This document shows positions 4,789-5,838 of a stretch of 5,838 nt of DNA, piece by piece. Both the position numbers and the translations under genes were made by a program. Within the stretch, counting starts at the first letter, position 1; every line of letters begins with the position of its first letter. Where the stretch lies: NCBI GenBank assembly GCA_023436945.1, contig JAEZHG010000322.1, positions 1-5,838 on the forward strand, written 5' to 3'. The notes beneath the pieces were generated by a model that was given only the letters and a program-made list of their open reading frames with translations, did no database searches and was not told the DNA's origin. The stretch comes from Pseudomonadota bacterium (GTDB lineage Bacteria > Pseudomonadota > Alphaproteobacteria > Caulobacterales > Caulobacteraceae).

Positions 4789-5838
4789 TTACAGGGTTTC
4801 CTGGAAGCGGACCGGCTGGCCGTGGGCGGTTCCGATCAGTTCGCCGTCCTTCATCACCACGCGGCCACGGATGATGGTAGCAACGGGCCAGCCCTGCACT
4901 TCACGACCGTCAAACGGGGTCCAGCCGCAGCGGGTGGCCTGTTGGTCGTGGGTGATGGTCTTGGTGGCCTTCATGTCCACGATGGTCAGGTCGGCGTCAT
5001 AGCTGACGGCCATGCGTCCCTTATTGGCGGTGCCGAACACGCGCTGTGCCCCGCCCGAGGTCAGGTCGATGAAGCGTTCCAGCGTCAGGCGGCCCTTGTT
5101 CACGTGGTCCAGCATCAGCGGCACCAAGGTCTGTACGCCCGGCATACCTGACGGCGAGGCCGGATAGGGCTTGGACTTTTCTTCCTTGGTGTGCGGCGCG
5201 TGGTCCGAACCCAGCACATCGGCCACGCCCTGCTGGATGCCCCACAGCCACAGGGCATCGACGTGCTCCTGAGAGCGGATCGGCGGGTTCATCTGGGCAT
5301 AGGCACCAAGGCGCTCATAGGCCTCTGGGCCAACCAGCGTCAGGTGTTGCGGCGTGATCTCGACGGTGGCGACATCCTTGTGGAAGCGCAGATATTCCAT
5401 TTCCTCGCGGGTGGTGACGTGCAGCACGTGGATGCGCGCGCCCGTTTCCTTGGCGAGGCCGACCAGACGGCGGGTCGAGCGGATGGCGCTTTCGCTATCA
5501 CGCACTTCAGGGTGGCTGGTCCAGTCGCCGGTGCGTGCAAGGCCACGACGCTCGACCAGACGATATTCGTCTTCAGAGTGGAAGGTCGCACGGCGCTTGG
5601 TGTTGGTCAGAACCTTACGAACGCCCTCGTCGTCGGCGATCAGCAGATCGCCGGTCGATGCGCCCATGAACACCTTGATGCCGCACACGCCGGGAAGGCG
5701 CTCCAGCTCACCCAGATGGTCGGCGTTTTCGTGCGTGCCGCCGACATAGAAGGCGTGGTCAGTCCACATGCGGTTGTTGGCGCGGGCCAGTTTGTCTTCC
5801 AACGTCGGCTGGCTGATGGTGTTGGGGTTGGTGTTCGG
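4789..5838 (-). CDS. pyrC: Dihydroorotase (PyrC-type amidohydrolase), N-terminus outside window
   Basis: The frame is open to the window edge, giving 349 residues. Family length is about 440-450, so roughly the first 90-100 residues, including the first metal-binding HxH motif, lie beyond 5838. The visible part begins with PNTNPNT, the substrate-binding loop. It continues with GIKVFMGASTG (the Lys, visible residue 55, is where many relatives carry the carboxylated metal-bridging lysine) and FHSEDE (His87). HVLHVTT (His137, His140) and GSDHAPHT (Asp212, the likely catalytic acid/base) follow. The C-terminus has the usual beta-sandwich segment (DADLTIVD, then VATIIRGRVVMKDGEL). The enzyme reversibly cyclises carbamoyl-aspartate to dihydroorotate in pyrimidine synthesis. 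Allantoinase and hydantoinase are related alternatives, but the long family-typical KPYPASPSGMPGVQTL stretch favours dihydroorotase. The internal TTG at 5802 is not a start. The gene runs directly into the TyrA-family gene. Confidence 0.9.
   Translation of the reverse strand, partial: PNTNPNTISQPTLEDKLARANNRMWTDHAFYVGGTHENADHLGELERLPGVCGIKVFMGASTGDLLIADDEGVRKVLTNTKRRATFHSEDEYRLVERRGLARTGDWTSHPEVRDSESAIRSTRRLVGLAKETGARIHVLHVTTREEMEYLRFHKDVATVEITPQHLTLVGPEAYERLGAYAQMNPPIRSQEHVDALWLWGIQQGVADVLGSDHAPHTKEEKSKPYPASPSGMPGVQTLVPLMLDHVNKGRLTLERFIDLTSGGAQRVFGTANKGRMAVSYDADLTIVDMKATKTITHDQQATRCGWTPFDGREVQGWPVATIIRGRVVMKDGELIGTAHGQPVRFQETL

Noticed and set aside
5354..5749. Plus-strand 131-codon frame within the dihydroorotase
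   Set aside because: It is an Arg/Ser-rich shadow of a strongly conserved enzyme on the other strand.
5800..5802. TTG as start of the dihydroorotase
   Set aside because: The frame continues to the window edge and the upstream residues PNTNPNT are the conserved substrate loop, so the gene begins outside the window.

Overview
The window looks like chromosomal DNA from an alphaproteobacterium, most likely a sphingomonad. This is inferred from the roughly 63% G+C of most genes and from the style of the dihydroorotase, TyrA-family and SdpI-type proteins. The species cannot be fixed from the sequence alone.

Left end (1-483): the start of a small membrane protein runs leftward off the window (minus strand). 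Behind it lies a decayed Excalibur-type calcium-binding domain, also on the minus strand, broken by a one-base frameshift and an upstream stop. The rest is intergenic and ends in a compact set of overlapping palindromes in front of the first plus-strand gene.

Centre-left (484-2422, plus strand): a probable three-gene operon. It encodes a 93-residue ArsR/SdpR-type repressor, an SdpI-type six-helix membrane protein and an exported or membrane-anchored serine alpha/beta hydrolase. The palindromes at 454-474 are the obvious candidate operator. A 16-bp sequence is tandemly duplicated across the SdpI stop codon. No SdpC toxin or SdpA/SdpB-type gene is visible, so this is an orphan immunity-type module.

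Centre-right (2394-3992, minus strand): a large GT-C-type polytopic glycosyltransferase. Its middle is very A+T-rich (33% G+C over 3001-3180, against 63% over 4081-4260 next door), which suggests horizontal acquisition. Its 3' end overlaps the 3' end of the hydrolase by 29 bp in convergent orientation. A perfect 9-1-9 palindrome abuts its start.

Right end (4052-5838, minus strand): a dihydroorotase (N-terminus outside the window) is followed after 2 bp by a short TyrA-family prephenate/arogenate dehydrogenase with a GTG start. This is a housekeeping pair (pyrimidine and tyrosine synthesis) that looks translationally coupled. The glycosyltransferase sits between this pair and the SdpR/SdpI/hydrolase module as foreign-looking cargo.
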